Source of the DNA: Mesodorylaimus sp. YZB2_4 | Lineage: Eukaryota; Nematoda; Enoplea; Dorylaimida; Dorylaimidae | Assembly: GCA_030248295.1 (NCBI GenBank) | Contig: JASANH010001213.1 | Span: forward strand, 434,001-498,000 | Length of the DNA: 64,000 nt | Direction of reading: 5' to 3' | Shown here: positions 10,214-22,133 of the stretch, piece after piece | How positions within the stretch are numbered: the first letter of the stretch is position 1 | Layout of the letters: the number at the start of each line of letters is the position of its first letter | Position numbers and translations under genes: made by a program | The notes under the pieces: generated by a model | What the model saw: only the letters and a program-made list of their open reading frames with translations | Database searches by the model: none | Told to the model about the DNA's origin: nothing

Positions 10214-10859
10214 TCAAGGGGAAACAGTCGTAGCAACTGTGCAGTTTCTGGCCCATTCTCCACTTGCTAGTTTTTGAATGAAAGTTTGCGGCACTTGATT
10301 CCACAGACTGTTGAAAGAGCATAAATCTGAGTCGATCCTGTCCATGTTTGAGCTCTTTCTTTTAGCTGAAAGAAAGAGTTGTCAGGCATGACATGAGAGT
10401 CAAATAGGCTAAGCTACCAAAGATCAAATATTCCTTGCCCAATCGATACCTGAAGCCACAAGCCAGTGAACCGCTGGGAGTAACAACGGCTGCAGGCGTT
10501 GGGCTGTTGGCAGTGTTCTAGACATAATTACGAGAAGAATATATGAAAAAGCAAAAAACAGTCAAAGCAGGTTTCACTTTGAAAATCTCGATGACATCAA
10601 TGTTGTAGACGACTGATTCGGGTGTCTTGCCGTCAGCTCCAACCCCACGTTCACTCTCGTCTTTCACATTTGCTCGTAGAACTGATGGTGAGAACATTAA
10701 GCTGACAGAGGTGAATATGCACAGTATGGCCTGCCACTTACCAATCGGACTTCGGCATGCATGATATTCAAAATTGCGGTTGCGGTAAGCGGGATCACAA
10801 GGACATGCATTAGTGGTCAAAATTGAAAATATGGTTGCTGTTAGCACAACGAAAATCAT
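10214..10859 (-). CDS. TIMP-like secreted metalloproteinase inhibitor, gene 2
   Basis: Four exons: 10859-10742, 10681-10578, 10517-10418 and 10365-10214, giving 157 residues with all phases consistent. The signal peptide MIFVVLTATIFSILTTNA is followed by CPCDPAYRNRNFEYHAC, then SPIVLRANVKDESE, VVTPSGSLACGFRYRLGKEY, DLCSFNSLWNQ and WARNCT. Six cysteines lie at positions matching gene 1. The Cys-Pro-Cys start replaces the Cys-Thr-Cys of gene 1 and of most TIMPs; the residue between the cysteines sits at the protease S1' pocket, so specificity may differ. Exon boundaries fall at the same protein positions as in gene 1, which points to tandem duplication. Confidence 0.85.
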
Positions 10860-11279
10860 TGTAGCACGTTTATTAGGGAAGCAATAGTCAGCGATCGTGA
10901 GTCAGTGGTCGGGTGCAGCACATGCTATTTACCTACCATGTGTGCCTTTCAGCTTTGCAATGGTATGCGGCACGCATGACCACTTTGCATCCTGTTCTAA
11001 CATTTGCTGAACATAGGTACCCGCAGATTTGTAGGTACGAGTACACTGGTACGTAGCCTAGTATCCTTTTACTAGCGCCCTCTCCTCGGTATGTCATGCG
11101 GACAGCATAGATTTGGTCCACGTGGTTCACCTGGCTCACCTTTTGCAAAACAGGGAAAAGCTCCACTGAAGTAAGACAAGTTTTTTATGCTTCTGACAAA
11201 AGCGGCGTCTTTTGTCCTGATAATAAATGAAACTAATAAAAAATGCGAGAATGTGCACAGCAGGGCAGTAAAATGTGGC
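10860..11279. other. Intergenic
   Basis: A minus-strand frame at 11166-10933 contains several cysteines but no TIMP motif or clean splice context; left uncalled. Confidence 0.35.
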
Positions 11280-12437
11280 TTATAAGTAAAACGCCAGCTC
11301 TCCTAACTTGCCAATCAAGCGCATGATTCGACCATTGAGCTTCTGTAACGGCCGATCATTATGACGAATATTTGCGTCAATAGGATCGTTGTTAGTTACA
11401 AAGTATTCATGACGCAAATCGTGGAAACGGATTATCTAAAATATGCAGACTTCAAAATCAAACTACTCGTAGTTCTACATGGGTTCGAAATGGCTCACAT
11501 CACTTTTTGTAACAGGCACAGTGTTGGTCATGATATGGAATTCTACAACTTCTGTGCATGGTGGAGTTGTCAGCGAGCCACTGTACCTGACGTAGCTGAT
11601 CTTATCTTGCGGGAGCAAGTCTAGCAGCGTTAAAGCATCGGGCAGGGTTATGCTTTGACCTGAAAAGGAAAACTTTAACTCTCAAGTGCATACCACTCTG
11701 GTCAACACGTGCCTTCTCGCTCCGTTGCAAGCATATAAGATTCCAACCATTGCAAGATGCTGGTGGTGTCACATTGCTCATCGTAGTCGAACAGGACCGC
11801 TACGACCACCAGACCACCATGTTTGACCAGGGTTTCATCGTCGGACATGCGAGTGTTGGTGTGGACCAGGTGCAATTCCAAGGGATAGTGCACCCCATTC
11901 ACTGTGTGTTCAGATGGCCAATGGAAATGAAACTGGGTCAATTTATAGGGCGCTGGTAAACTGGCACTTTTGACTTGCAAGTTGATATCTTTTGGAAGTG
12001 TGACTTTGACTAAACACTAGCGAGAAATCAAAGCGAGCGCTTATTTCAAAATGCAAAATGTCTTTACGCGTGTGTCCATCATTCTGCATGACCAAACCAC
12101 TCAAAGGCTTATCGTAATTAACGAACTGGAGTGGTCTGAGTGACAAATCATGTTTGATTGCTTCCTCGACGATGTCAACGGGTGATTGTTTCTTGCCACC
12201 GCAATGAGGGTAATGTAAGTGCCTGCGCATAAAGCAATCTTCAGAGGCCTTGAAAATTGTGATAAACCTGTCCTACCACTTTGCTGGATCGAGATGACCG
12301 TGCGACTTACTGTAATCCCAATCAAGGCCAGTGCCTAGGAAAGATGCAAATGGACATAAAGGGTAACGATAAGCCAGCCGAAGGACCTTACCATCAGCAG
12401 CAACCCATGTGATCACTACCAATGCGTGATAAAGCAT
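11280..12437 (-). CDS. Alpha-carbonic anhydrase, secreted
   Basis: Six exons: 12437-12392, 12334-12277, 12222-12068, 12018-11713, 11659-11499 and 11435-11280, about 293 residues, the usual length. The signal peptide MLYHALVVITWVAADG is followed by WDYSKSHGHLDPAKW, HYPHCGGKKQSPVDI, QFHFHW-SEHTVNGVHYPLE, LHLVHTN, RYSGSLTTPPC and a C-terminal DRPLQKLNGR. The three zinc histidines (HFH and LVH) and the SLTTPP substrate pocket are present, so reversible CO2 hydration is expected, outside the cell or in the secretory route. The usual Gly after HFHW is Pro here. The exon 3/4 acceptor (GCTAG, 12019) was chosen for phase. The exon 4 donor is best read as GC (AAG|GCACGT), giving ...EREGQSITLP; a GT donor 4 nt later is the alternative. 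Confidence 0.85.
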
Positions 12438-14294
12438 AATGAATCTTTTTATTTCCAAAATTCTAAAGTATTCCAAAAATTTCCACTCAATTTCCAAAAA
12501 TATCGTTGGCACTTTACACTCCTACTGCTATCATTCATGAGCGAATCCGCTCGCGCAAACGGGCGGGCGGGTCCGTTCGGGTCGAAAGGGAGCGTTGTGC
12601 AATGACACCTTAAAGACTTTTAAGAGCGGGCAAAATTTCACGGCTTCAGAGGGGTAACTTAAGGATGAAGCGTCCTCATACGGTAGGTACCTCATCCATC
12701 TGTATTTTCAGTAATCTTTAGCCCTGATATTTCATCCCAAGTGGCTGCATTTTGATGGCAGCTATGCCAGAAACATATTAGTTTATGTCAGAGTGTGGGC
12801 GTTTGTTCAGAGTTCACTGATTATGCAATAGCTTCGCACAGAACAGCTTCCAAGCAGAATATTTTTCACACAAGTCTGCTAGTTTACATAATGCCACTCT
12901 TTAAAAAAATAAACGATTCACAGCCGGCGGTAGCTTAAACAAGCTACAAAGTCGAAGCTGGAAGTGTTTTACAAGTTCACAAGTCATCCTGTAAGTAAAG
13001 CCGGCCTGAACAGATATTCCCCTATGCGTCACCAGATTTCTAAAAATCTGCTATTAAACCAAAGATGCGATAAAGCTTCCTTCCAGCCTACCTGCCTGCT
13101 ATACGATGTTTCCTTCCTACTGCAAGCAGTGTAATAGAGAAGTAGTAGGGCAACGCTTTGTATGCGCTTGATGAGCCATTTTTTAAGACCCCAAGGCGCA
13201 ATATTCAGGTAAAGTTGCTCTGATAATAAAGTTTAGGAATCGGAACTGAAATCAGAACGCGCCCTCATTAACAAACAATTAAACGAAGAGTAGAGGGCCG
13301 ACTTACTTTGCGTGCATCCCTTATGAAGACTAAACAGATAACGACAAGAAGTATGCAGTGCACGCCAAACATACGCAAGCCACAATCTCCAGGCGACAAG
13401 CAACTGTAACATACCTAAAAGCCTCACCTCTGAACATGCCAAAAGCAAAATAAGCGACCTTAAAAGATATCCTAAATCAAGGACGTCTTACTGTGACTAA
13501 GCGGCTGGCCTCCTAGAGCGAATTCCCAAACTGGAAAAAACCTCTGCCTACCACAGAAAGTGGCTTAGGCGCCTTTTGTTTAGCTAAATCTGTGTTAATG
13601 ATCGTTTTCAAATGAGTCAGATCTGAAGAAAAGAGGGTGGAAATGATGACGAGACATTTATTTACTTTTTTCAAAATCCTTCCCTTGATTCCAGTTGTTG
13701 ATGTGATCCGAATAGTGGAATCCCATTTTCCTACAGTGTTTTGGCCGGCCATTACTCACAAAAACTACCAAAGTGTGTTTTTCGAATTTAGCCTTATGAC
13801 AACTCGCAGAATTGCAAATATCCAGCTGTGTGCTATAGTCAAAAGAATTCTAGAAAGTGTTAGCTGCCAATACAGGCATGCTCAGAGTTCAAAATGGTGT
13901 CGATGTTGCAGTTTGAATTTTTCCGGAGCAGTTTTGATCATGCGCATCACTGCTGAATTTCAGGCTCCGGGGTGGGGGAAGGTAAAGCTCTTCGTAAAGC
14001 CGGATCATTCCAACCCAGCAAGGTCTGCTGCTGCTGGCCTAAAATTGGCAGAGCGAGAGTATCTTCTTTCAAAAATATTTGATCAAAGCTCGTCCCTGCT
14101 CTGCTCCACGGGTTATTTGTTTCTTGGGTCGAGGTTCGACATGGCTAATCTGTCACATCGCGAAGGGGGGGGGGGGGAGGCTGAAGATAGCCTACCGGCT
14201 TCTTTTTGAAGAAACAGCACTTTATACAAAAGGATTTACTGACAGATATTCACCTGGTCGTTTTCTGCATCACAGACTATTAATTCATCATAAC
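12438..14294. other. Long intergenic stretch
   Basis: No conserved domain recognised. A plus-strand frame at 13637-14209 (190 codons) and minus-strand frames at 13448-13233 and 13752-13513 are open. One minus-strand piece beginning MLQLLVAWRLWLAYVW and ending at a GTAAGT donor could be a leader exon, but nothing ties it to a gene. There is a 13-base G run near 14165. Confidence 0.35.
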
Positions 14295-14694
14295 TTATCG
14301 CCAACGTAAAACGGTCAATATTTGCTTTCTTTTCTTCTTGTTATAATGTTTGAACAAAATGTAAATCACACTTCCCCCGCACAAGCAACAAAAAATAGGA
14401 AGCGTCGTCACAATTATGAACAGACCGAACCATGCAGGAATAAATGGTGTTGGAACGGTACAGTGATAACCACATGGATCATTTACATTGGAAGCGCGTG
14501 TGCAGTTTTGAATATCACAATAATCTATATAAAACGCAAAATTTATAAACAGTGATAGCGATGACAACCGGGAAAAGGTCTAGAAACCTTACTGTTGCAC
14601 CAATAATTGTCAAAGAAACCGTATGAACACATACATCGATAACTTTTTTGTTCTTGACAGTATGAAAGCTCGCACGTTCCATGCATGCAGCTGT
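14295..14694 (-). CDS. EGF-like single-pass membrane protein, 3' exons only
   Basis: Two exons are clear: 14694-14593 (acceptor TTGCTTTTAG) and 14524-14295 (acceptor TATATAG), joined in phase. The first gives DSCMHGTCELSYCQEQKSYR with CMCSYGFF and NYWCN, the cysteine spacing of an EGF-like module. The second continues with four more cysteines and ends in a hydrophobic helix (FGLFIIVTTLPIFCCLCGG...YILF) and a basic tail KHYNKKKRKQ. The incoming phase requires at least one upstream exon, which should hold the start and a signal peptide. Candidate donors lie near 14840 but I could not settle a start. The protein is probably a small type I surface protein; partner unknown. Confidence 0.65.
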
Positions 14695-17600
14695 CTAAAA
14701 GCAATAAAAAGTGACGCCTGGAAGCAATAAAATGAAAACCTCCCAGCTGCAGATGCAGGTTTTCTCCAGATTTCTTTACAGGTCTGACCCAGGTCCGACA
14801 AATAAGCCAAATCAAAAACACTCACAGCAAAAATTGGCCGAAATTCCCCCAAAAAACCACTTTTATTGCGTAATATGTATCACAGATAATAGTTAAGGTT
14901 ACTGTTATTGTGCGATATCTGCAAGCATGCTGTCACATAACGATCGCAGGAGAAGCATGTAGAGGGTTACGACTTCAGTTGGGCTCAAGGCGGGAGCATA
15001 GTGAGGGTTACTATACTCAACTATTAAGGTGGACCCACTACCATTGCATTTGACTAGTTTTAAAGTGGGCTCGGTGCCATGTGTGATGACAGACGATTTC
15101 TCAGTTCGTCACATTTATACTGTATGGTCATGATGAGAAAGGGGCAATGGTAGCTTAGAGGTAAGTTTCATAAATTCCTTCTTGTTTCCGGCACACTGGG
15201 AAATCAATTCAAAATTATGGCTAGACGTCAGATCAGAGTGGTTTCTTTTAACTGATAAGGCTGGTCCGTCGCGAAAAATGGTTTCTTGGTTGGGTTAAGA
15301 ATTGCCAATGTAAGAGGCGTAAGAAACAAGAGAGCAACCGCCGTTCATCCACTCACTGCTGTTGGATACGCTTCCTCCCAACACTCTTATTTACCAGTAG
15401 CTCACATTTGCATTGGCGCTGCCCAACCTTTCCAGTGGTCTATGACCTGGCCCCGACCTTGTTACATACTGTATTCACGCACTGACCTTTCTATCTTTAT
15501 GGTCTTCTCGCCAAACATTACCATCTTGCATCTATACTACATACTTTCCCTTACTGCAGAGTCCAACCTCATGCCACCTTCTATAAACTCAAATCAAGCA
15601 CAATAATGGGCTCGGGAAGGTTTTGGGACAAAATGTGGGACCTTGGGAGAGGAGGTGGGAGTATGGGGAGAATACAGTACTCTTATCTCCGCTAAAGCGG
15701 ACTCAAGAAATTTCAAAAATCAATTACGACTACCTTGGCAATCAATATTTTTCATATAACAGTGATGTAAATGACCACTGCCGGGGTTTGGAAAAGAGGA
15801 TACATGAATTAGCAAGCAAGAAAGGAAAAAGCAAAACTCTAATCTCAAACTGGGCTGTAATTTGGACATCGAGACTAAAAGAATTCGACGCTCAACAGAA
15901 TGCAGCCGACTAGACCCGACGCTTAGGTTTAAAGTCACAACATTGAAATTACTGACGAGAGTTCAAAATCACGAGTTTCTTTTTATGAAGCTGCACGAGA
16001 GTACGAAAGTTTTACGACTCGCAAGTTTTAAGCCGCTGACAAAGGTGCATCGAACGATACAGTCAGAAAGTGGACTTCACTCGTGGCATAACCCACTGCC
16101 ATCAGTACACAGAGCACAGCATGGCCCTGATAAATGAAACATGGCGATGTTAGATTACTTTTTTTTTGTTTTTGCGAGCACGCAAATGATAAAAAAAATT
16201 AGCGATCACAGTAGACAAACCGATCAGAGATTCACCAATGCTACAAAACACATTCTCGCTCGAGGCTGAAAACTCTCACAAAACTTTTTTGCGTAAAAGT
16301 AGTATTTTGTTGGGCGGCAGCCATTTCTAGATAGAGCTTGAAAGCTAGGTTATTCAACCTCGATAATGTTAAGGCCGCCTATTTATAAAAGGTTCTGAAA
16401 TCTGAAGTGATTGTAGCTGTTTGTTACGGTCGGTCATTTCTGAAGCGTTTCCACGGATGCAGAAAAACCGTAAGGAATATGCATCGCTTACGGTATATGT
16501 TTCTCTTGCAAAGAAAAACAGTCGACGACTTTACTCTTGCCTTGCAAGCTCATCCAAGTAGGAATGCCGAGGATGATCACAAAGGGCATTCGGATAAGTT
16601 TTACGAAGCATGGCATTCTTGATCAGAGAGTCAGCGCTCAAACTAATGGCTTTTTTTGTTTTTTGCCAAAAAATTTATAGACGCGAGTAAGCCCGTGCAT
16701 TTAACGTGGCCTGGGCATCTTTGCTACAAAATGAGCAGCCATAAAATGAGCAGCTCCCCACCAAGGAGGTTCTGAAATGACAATAATGGGGAGATTTTTA
16801 TACACCACTGCCAAACTCAGAAGGGGTCACCAAGTAGGATCTGCTCCCGCTACCGTAGCAAACAATGTCATTCCACTCTTCAGTCTATGATGGCACAATC
16901 CGAAATTCATACAAACTTGATCGAGGCATGAACTTGATGCCACTTCCAATTTGGCGCAACATAGCAGACATAACGGACCCTTTGCACGTGAGAGCGAGAA
17001 TTTTAAAAACCTTGCCGCATTATACAAGTTAGCCTCACTCGAGCTGGATTTGCAATTTGAATTAGACATATGTCAATCATGATATCACATCTTTGCGCAG
17101 GAACATTGCTGCCAGTCAAACAGTATTTGAAAATGTAAAATTCGCAATAGAACTTAGGTCGATTTGATGTAAGTGGCTTCGTCACCGAGCCGTTCATCCC
17201 CGCGCACGCTCGCAACGCTGCGGTCTAATCATCCACTGTCTCCACTCTGCACGCTCGACACCAATTTCCAACCGCCCTCCTAGAATTTCGCAAACGCAGA
17301 ATTTCGGGCTCGTAGGGGTGCCCCCGCCCCGCCGGAGGCGAAATTTTTGAAAAATTGGCCCCTCACGCACAAAATTTTTCATGATTAAATGAATAAACTC
17401 GCAGGAAATACCCGTTTCAGGGCGAGAAATCACACTCTTAAACTCTGCCAAAAACGCCAGCCATGCCAAAAAGCTGAAGGCTTCTGCGTGGCTTCTGACC
17501 TACCAAAATTTATGCAGAATCTTTCTGATCGTACAGAACGATATACAAGAAAAAAGCTTCAATGTTATCAACTGGGTCCCCACTGTGGCCACGCCTCTGG

Positions 17601-17830
17601 TTTGGAAGAAGACCATTGGCCGCAATGACACCCGTTGTGCGCGCCACTAGGGTTCATCTCCGCCCCGTCGGTGGCGAAAAATTTTAATCTTTCACTGCGA
17701 AAACACAAAAATGTATCTGGTGAACATGCAACCAAACGCATTGCCGGAATTGTACGAAGTTTGTACAGGTCCTTTACCTTATTTTTCAGGGTCGTAGGGT
17801 GCTCGAGCACCCAAGCACCCTCCTTGCGTA
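14695..17830. other. Long region without recognised genes
   Basis: It contains the unresolved 5' part of the EGF-like gene, if any. Frames at 15286-15606, 15623-15913 and 17194-17469 are open but match nothing I know and lack splice or start support. Confidence 0.35.
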
Positions 17831-17839
17831 CGAGCCTGC

Positions 17840-18250
17840 AATCGGTAAAGGCGCCCAACTAGCAATCGGGCAACCCGGGTTCGATTCTCACCAGGTCCGA
17901 AATTTTCGCTTTCTCATCAAAAAATACTGGGAATTGATATTCATTAGCTGATTGAACACCTGCAAAGTGACCAGGGGACCATGAAGCGGGGTAATGGATA
18001 TTGGACCAACCCGCGAAATTTCGAGGGGGCATTGACCTGGGGGAAGTGGTCACCTCGAAACAAGAGTGACCAAGTGACCATGTCCGAAGGAGGACAGGAC
18101 TGGGCACTCTAGCTGACCAGACAGACTGACCAAGCGACCACTGCCCGCTGGTGGTCAAGATGAGGCAACTCCAGATGGATGAGTGGCCAATGAGTGACCA
18201 CCTCACGGTGACCCGATTGTGGATGATACTGGTTTACAGGAACGATCAGT
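17840..18250. repeat. tRNA-like B-box fragment plus GTGACCA word repeat
   Basis: At 17846-17888 the plus strand reads GGTAAAGGCGCCCAACTAG and then ACCCGGGTTCGATTCTC, the second half of a tRNA-like sequence with a good B box; a cloverleaf could not be closed, so this is more likely another tRNA-derived repeat than a tRNA gene. From about 17965 to 18220 the words GTGACCA and TGGTCA recur in both orientations. Confidence 0.5.
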
Positions 18251-18762
18251 TGGTCAGAGTACCGCCGAAACGGTCATTGGCGGGGTCAGTAATGATCTGT
18301 GAGCCTGTACTGGACATTGGCTAAGGGTGAGCTGCTCTGACCTCTTCCACCCTGGTGGACTTGGAAGATGGACGGTGTGATGCTCGCTGCTATACTACTG
18401 TAACACTTCGATGTCATTAAAACACGGTTCTTTCCGCAAAGAATATCGCAAGTGGGCGAGCCAATACACTAAACTCTTCGCAGTGCGCACACCTTATAGT
18501 GTAAAAAAAGCCATGGCGTGTAGCCTGTAAGAATTTTACTGAAACCTTTTTCCATCATTTACGAGTTCAGAAATAACATCACATTCAGTTATATAATTCT
18601 CAGCAGCGCGCCTAAACTTCTCCGTTGGATGCAGTGAAAATAGTACCACCTCAACAAACCACAGGAAAGAATAATTTGAAAGAATTATCTTCATCAAAAA
18701 ACAGAAACAAAAAAACAGAAGTCCATTTCTAATAACCACATCTGTTTTCTAAATAGCCATGA

Positions 18763-20396
18763 TTATAAGCGGCTGGCGTTTGCATGACCGCTGATCTGGG
18801 GGACCACTGCTTCTTGTTTCCATCTTACCACTCCCCAAAAACACTCCTTAAATTTCTTTTTTTTTTTGCAAAAAGGGCAATGCCCTCCACCAACGAGCTG
18901 GCTTCCTTCAATATCGTTCCCACATTGAACAGAATGAGTGCCGAATCGTCAGGTGGCAAATTAAAGCTGATGTTGATCAGGAGCTCAGACAGGACTCCAG
19001 TAAACAAATACAAGGGTAGCATCAGTTTGATTCTGAGCATGACAGCCAGTTGCTGCTTCATGAACGCGTCTTGAGTGTTGTGCCCATTGCCGCTTGGGGG
19101 CGCCTGGAATTCTTTTGGGTGTGGCTTGGGCAGTTGGCTCGGTGAGGAGGAGCCAGGGCGGCATAAGAACGGGCTGCCAGGATAGATCGGGGCTCTGCCA
19201 CCCCTCCATGTTGTCCACCCGATTGGCAGAACTGTGGGGCGAGCCAGGTGCTGGACAGGGACTTCGATTAGCATATACTCTCAAGGGGCCTCTGCTGTCG
19301 TCGTTCCCTTTGGTTCATACCGGAAAAATCCTAGAGTTGACTCCGGGCAGGTACTTGGTTTGTCTGTGGGTAAGATCTAGGACTGTTGAGACATCGTCGT
19401 GCTGTTATGCTTCGTAAATGATCCTCTGGTCTTGAAAGAAGTCTTTACTGCGCCATCGACAGTGGAACTGTTCGCCAGCGTAGGCATCTTAGGACCGGGT
19501 GCATTCGACCAGCTGTCAGGCTAGTGTATCATTGCACAGAGCAGTTGCAGGCACCCTTGGGAGGCGCGGCATACACGCCTGCGTCTCAGGCAAAAAGTCT
19601 TGTTGAGGAGTTGAGGTCTTGTTGAGGAGTCGAAGTGTAGTGATCGATACTCTGCAGGAATAAGCCTTTCTACCAGGCTTGGGCTATTAAAAACCTTGGA
19701 CCGCTCGCTTTTAAGATCAGTCCGAACCCGCCGTCACGTGAGCGTAGAAGATCTGTCGCACGTTCACACTGAAATGTAACATGAGAAGACACTTCTTGAC
19801 TGTAAAACAAATGTCGAAAGCGGAAACAGATTAGCATGCCGCCATACGCTAGGAAATGGAATACAGTGCAGGCAAGGTTGATTACACTATGACTCATCGA
19901 GAAGAGATGACGGACAGCATCACTAAATTCAGTGCACATAACCTGAGTGCCCAGAGGAGCAGTTATAAACCCAATAATTTCTTGAACTGAGCAGACCCAT
20001 GCGGATCCAAGAAGCAGCCGGATCGAATATCGCTTCCCCAAGGTTCGATATTTGATAGGCAATGCGACACTGATTAGTCGATCAATGGCAACCAGACATG
20101 CCACCTGGACGTGGAAAGATAACCTTATCGAGTCCAGCGCTCCTTCAACAGCAAGCATGTTAGACCAGAGCGCTCTAGTACAAAAGCGCGCAAGCCAAGT
20201 CCTATTTTGTCCACTCCGCTGGACAGAAAGTGAGCTGACACCATGACCCCAACGCCAGCAATCAGTACGAAACACGGCGAATGAAGAGACTTGCTGGACA
20301 TGATCAACGCGACTGTGATTGTGCGCACTATTGCAACACCAAGTCCACCAGATGATTTGCTAGGCGAATGAAACGTGGTTTATTTGTTGCGTTCAT
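18763..20396 (-). pseudogene. GPCR pseudogene split by a solo LTR
   Basis: This is the paralogue of the intact receptor at 24434-25396. ATG at 20396 and the stop at 18763 match the ends of that gene. It has a one-base loss close to the start codon (TGGTTTATTTG against TGGTTCCATTTG), deletions near 20330 and 20246, and a 706-bp insertion between TM5 and TM6. With the insertion and one copy of its target duplication removed, the flanking 41 bases align with the intact gene without a gap. Recognisable parts include VAIDRLISVALPIKYRTLG and FMKQQLAVMLRIKLML. Not functional as a receptor. Confidence 0.9.
19076..19781. mobile_element. Solo LTR of an LTR retrotransposon
   Basis: The 706-bp insertion starts TGTTGTGCCC and ends ATGTAACA, so it has TG...CA termini with a short inverted match TGTT/AACA. 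It is flanked by a 4-bp direct repeat TGAG (19072-19075 and 19782-19785) that is single in the uninterrupted paralogue. A 4-bp duplication fits a Gypsy-type integrase best. No gag, pol or primer-binding site is present, so this is the product of LTR-LTR recombination. Internal landmarks are GC-rich with a short repeated TCTTGTTGAGGAGT near 19598-19631. Confidence 0.85.
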
Positions 20397-20942
20397 CCTG
20401 GTGGCCAGCAGACTTTTCTGTCGAGCTCACGGTGGGTGTGCTACTGAATGGTCACACCTGAAAAATATATATATCTTCCCCACCAGGATCTTTTCTTTCC
20501 ATGTGCTCCTCTGATATAAAATTGAAATCATTTTGTTATATAATACTTTGCGTTCGTCGAGACGACGCCCACTTTTCTGTTAAGCTCATAATATGGATAG
20601 GTACATAGTACTAAATAATTACATGGTCGTGCCAAGATTTGTTTCCCCCACCCCCGGAGACCTTTCTTCCAGGTGCTTCTTTTGAAAACGAAATTTAAAT
20701 CATACCTGAAAGGTTCGCAGAGATAAAAGACACATTGACAAAATTAAAAAATATAGAGGATATAGATAAACTGATATTACATTTGGATATCACGAACGCG
20801 TCAGAGTATTTAGACGAGTCTTGGCTGCACACCCTCCGTACTTTAATCATTGCAAACTGAAAGAACTTTCGTGTGTTCTGCCTCTTGTGCAGTCCAGCCG
20901 CAAACCAGTAAAAGCTCTTGCATAGTCCAGTAGTATCATAAC

Positions 20943-22133
20943 TCACGACCGGATCGGATAGGAGTCGGTCGGAACGGATCGGATGGGAAAAAGTTCGGAT
21001 CGGATCGGATCGGATCGGACTGGATGAGTTTCGGATCGGATCATGTGAAAAAAATTACTTCTAATTTTTTTAGCAATCGATAACACATCAACTTTTTTCG
21101 GAAGGCTGCTCGCCATGGTAAGCACACAGTATTTATTGTCACGGTGCCATAGCACAAGCAGGACCCTTCTCAAAGCATTACTGCACTGCTCATCATGGAT
21201 CTACTTTTCAAGCTGATAATATAAAGAAGATCCATGCTGCTTATATGACTGCAAGCACAACTTGAAATTTTCCTTTTCTTGACGGATATTGACACTTCGT
21301 TTCCACTCCTCACTAACATTTCTGTCGTCCAGCTACAAATATTTGCAAAATCTGGAAAGGCAACCTTGCCAACCTTTGCCTCGAACTAAACAAATCCATA
21401 ATTGCTATTTGCTTCTAGGTGTAAAAGAAAGCTATCTGAAAAATACTGGGGGCATCCGGCCAAATGTTCAGCAGTGGTCAGAGCCTCATGTACAGGAATT
21501 TTTAAAATTCTTCTGGATTTCTTGGTTTTTTCACGAGAAAAAACCGGAATCCAAGTGTCGGAAGATTAAAATCGAAGCTCAAAACTCGAAAAGCGAGTTT
21601 AAAAAGAACCCTGCGTGTTTTTCTCAACGATCAGGTTCCTTGTTATAAAGAATTCAAAAATTTCTAGGATTTGAGGCCATCGCTGATCAGTTGGCCAGGC
21701 GCCCAAGATAATTTGCAGAAAGCTTCCTTTTGCACCGCGTGGGAACAATCAGCAAATGAAGATTTTCTGTTTCGTAAAGTTCGACTTGACGGGTGGCAAT
21801 GCTCCCTTGTATGTGAGTCATTTATGGTGTCTCTGGTCTCAAATAACAGTAATGAGAAGATAACTTGTAATTCTAATTATGAGCAAAAACAGGAGGCATC
21901 AATGCAGAATATTAATCTCATCTAGTTCATTGCACTAGTATACCTAGAGTGGTTGGAGAAAAATTGCGCGGTAGCTCGTTGCTTGCCTACGGTTATTGCA
22001 GAAACCATAGAATGCCGGATCGGATCGTTCAGATCGGATGATCCGATCCGAATTTTCGGATGGTGATTTTTCAGATCGGATCAGATCGGATATCCGACTC
22101 GAACGGATGGCATCCGATCCGATGTGGCCGTGA
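20943..22133. mobile_element. 1.19-kb TIR element with 8-bp target duplication and CGGAT-word ends
   Basis: The element begins TCACGACCGGATCGGAT and its other end, read in reverse, begins TCACGGCCACATCGGATCGG. It is bounded by a perfect 8-bp direct repeat ATCATAAC (20935-20942 and 22134-22141). The terminal 100-150 nt on each side are built of repeated GGATC/CGGAT words. The interior (about 21060-22010) has no transposase that I can recognise. An 8-bp duplication with short TIRs fits the hAT (or P) superfamily; the element would be non-autonomous. It sits inside copy 1 of the segmental duplication and is absent from copy 2. Confidence 0.85.

Noticed and set aside
10933..11166. Third TIMP-like gene or exon
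   Set aside because: Cysteines are present but not in TIMP spacing, and there is no signal peptide or splice support.
13637..14209. 190-codon gene on the plus strand
   Set aside because: No homology recognised, no splice or poly(A) context; contains a G13 run in frame.
17846..17890. tRNA gene with GGTTCGATTC arm
   Set aside because: D arm and acceptor stem cannot be completed; treated as a tRNA-derived repeat fragment.
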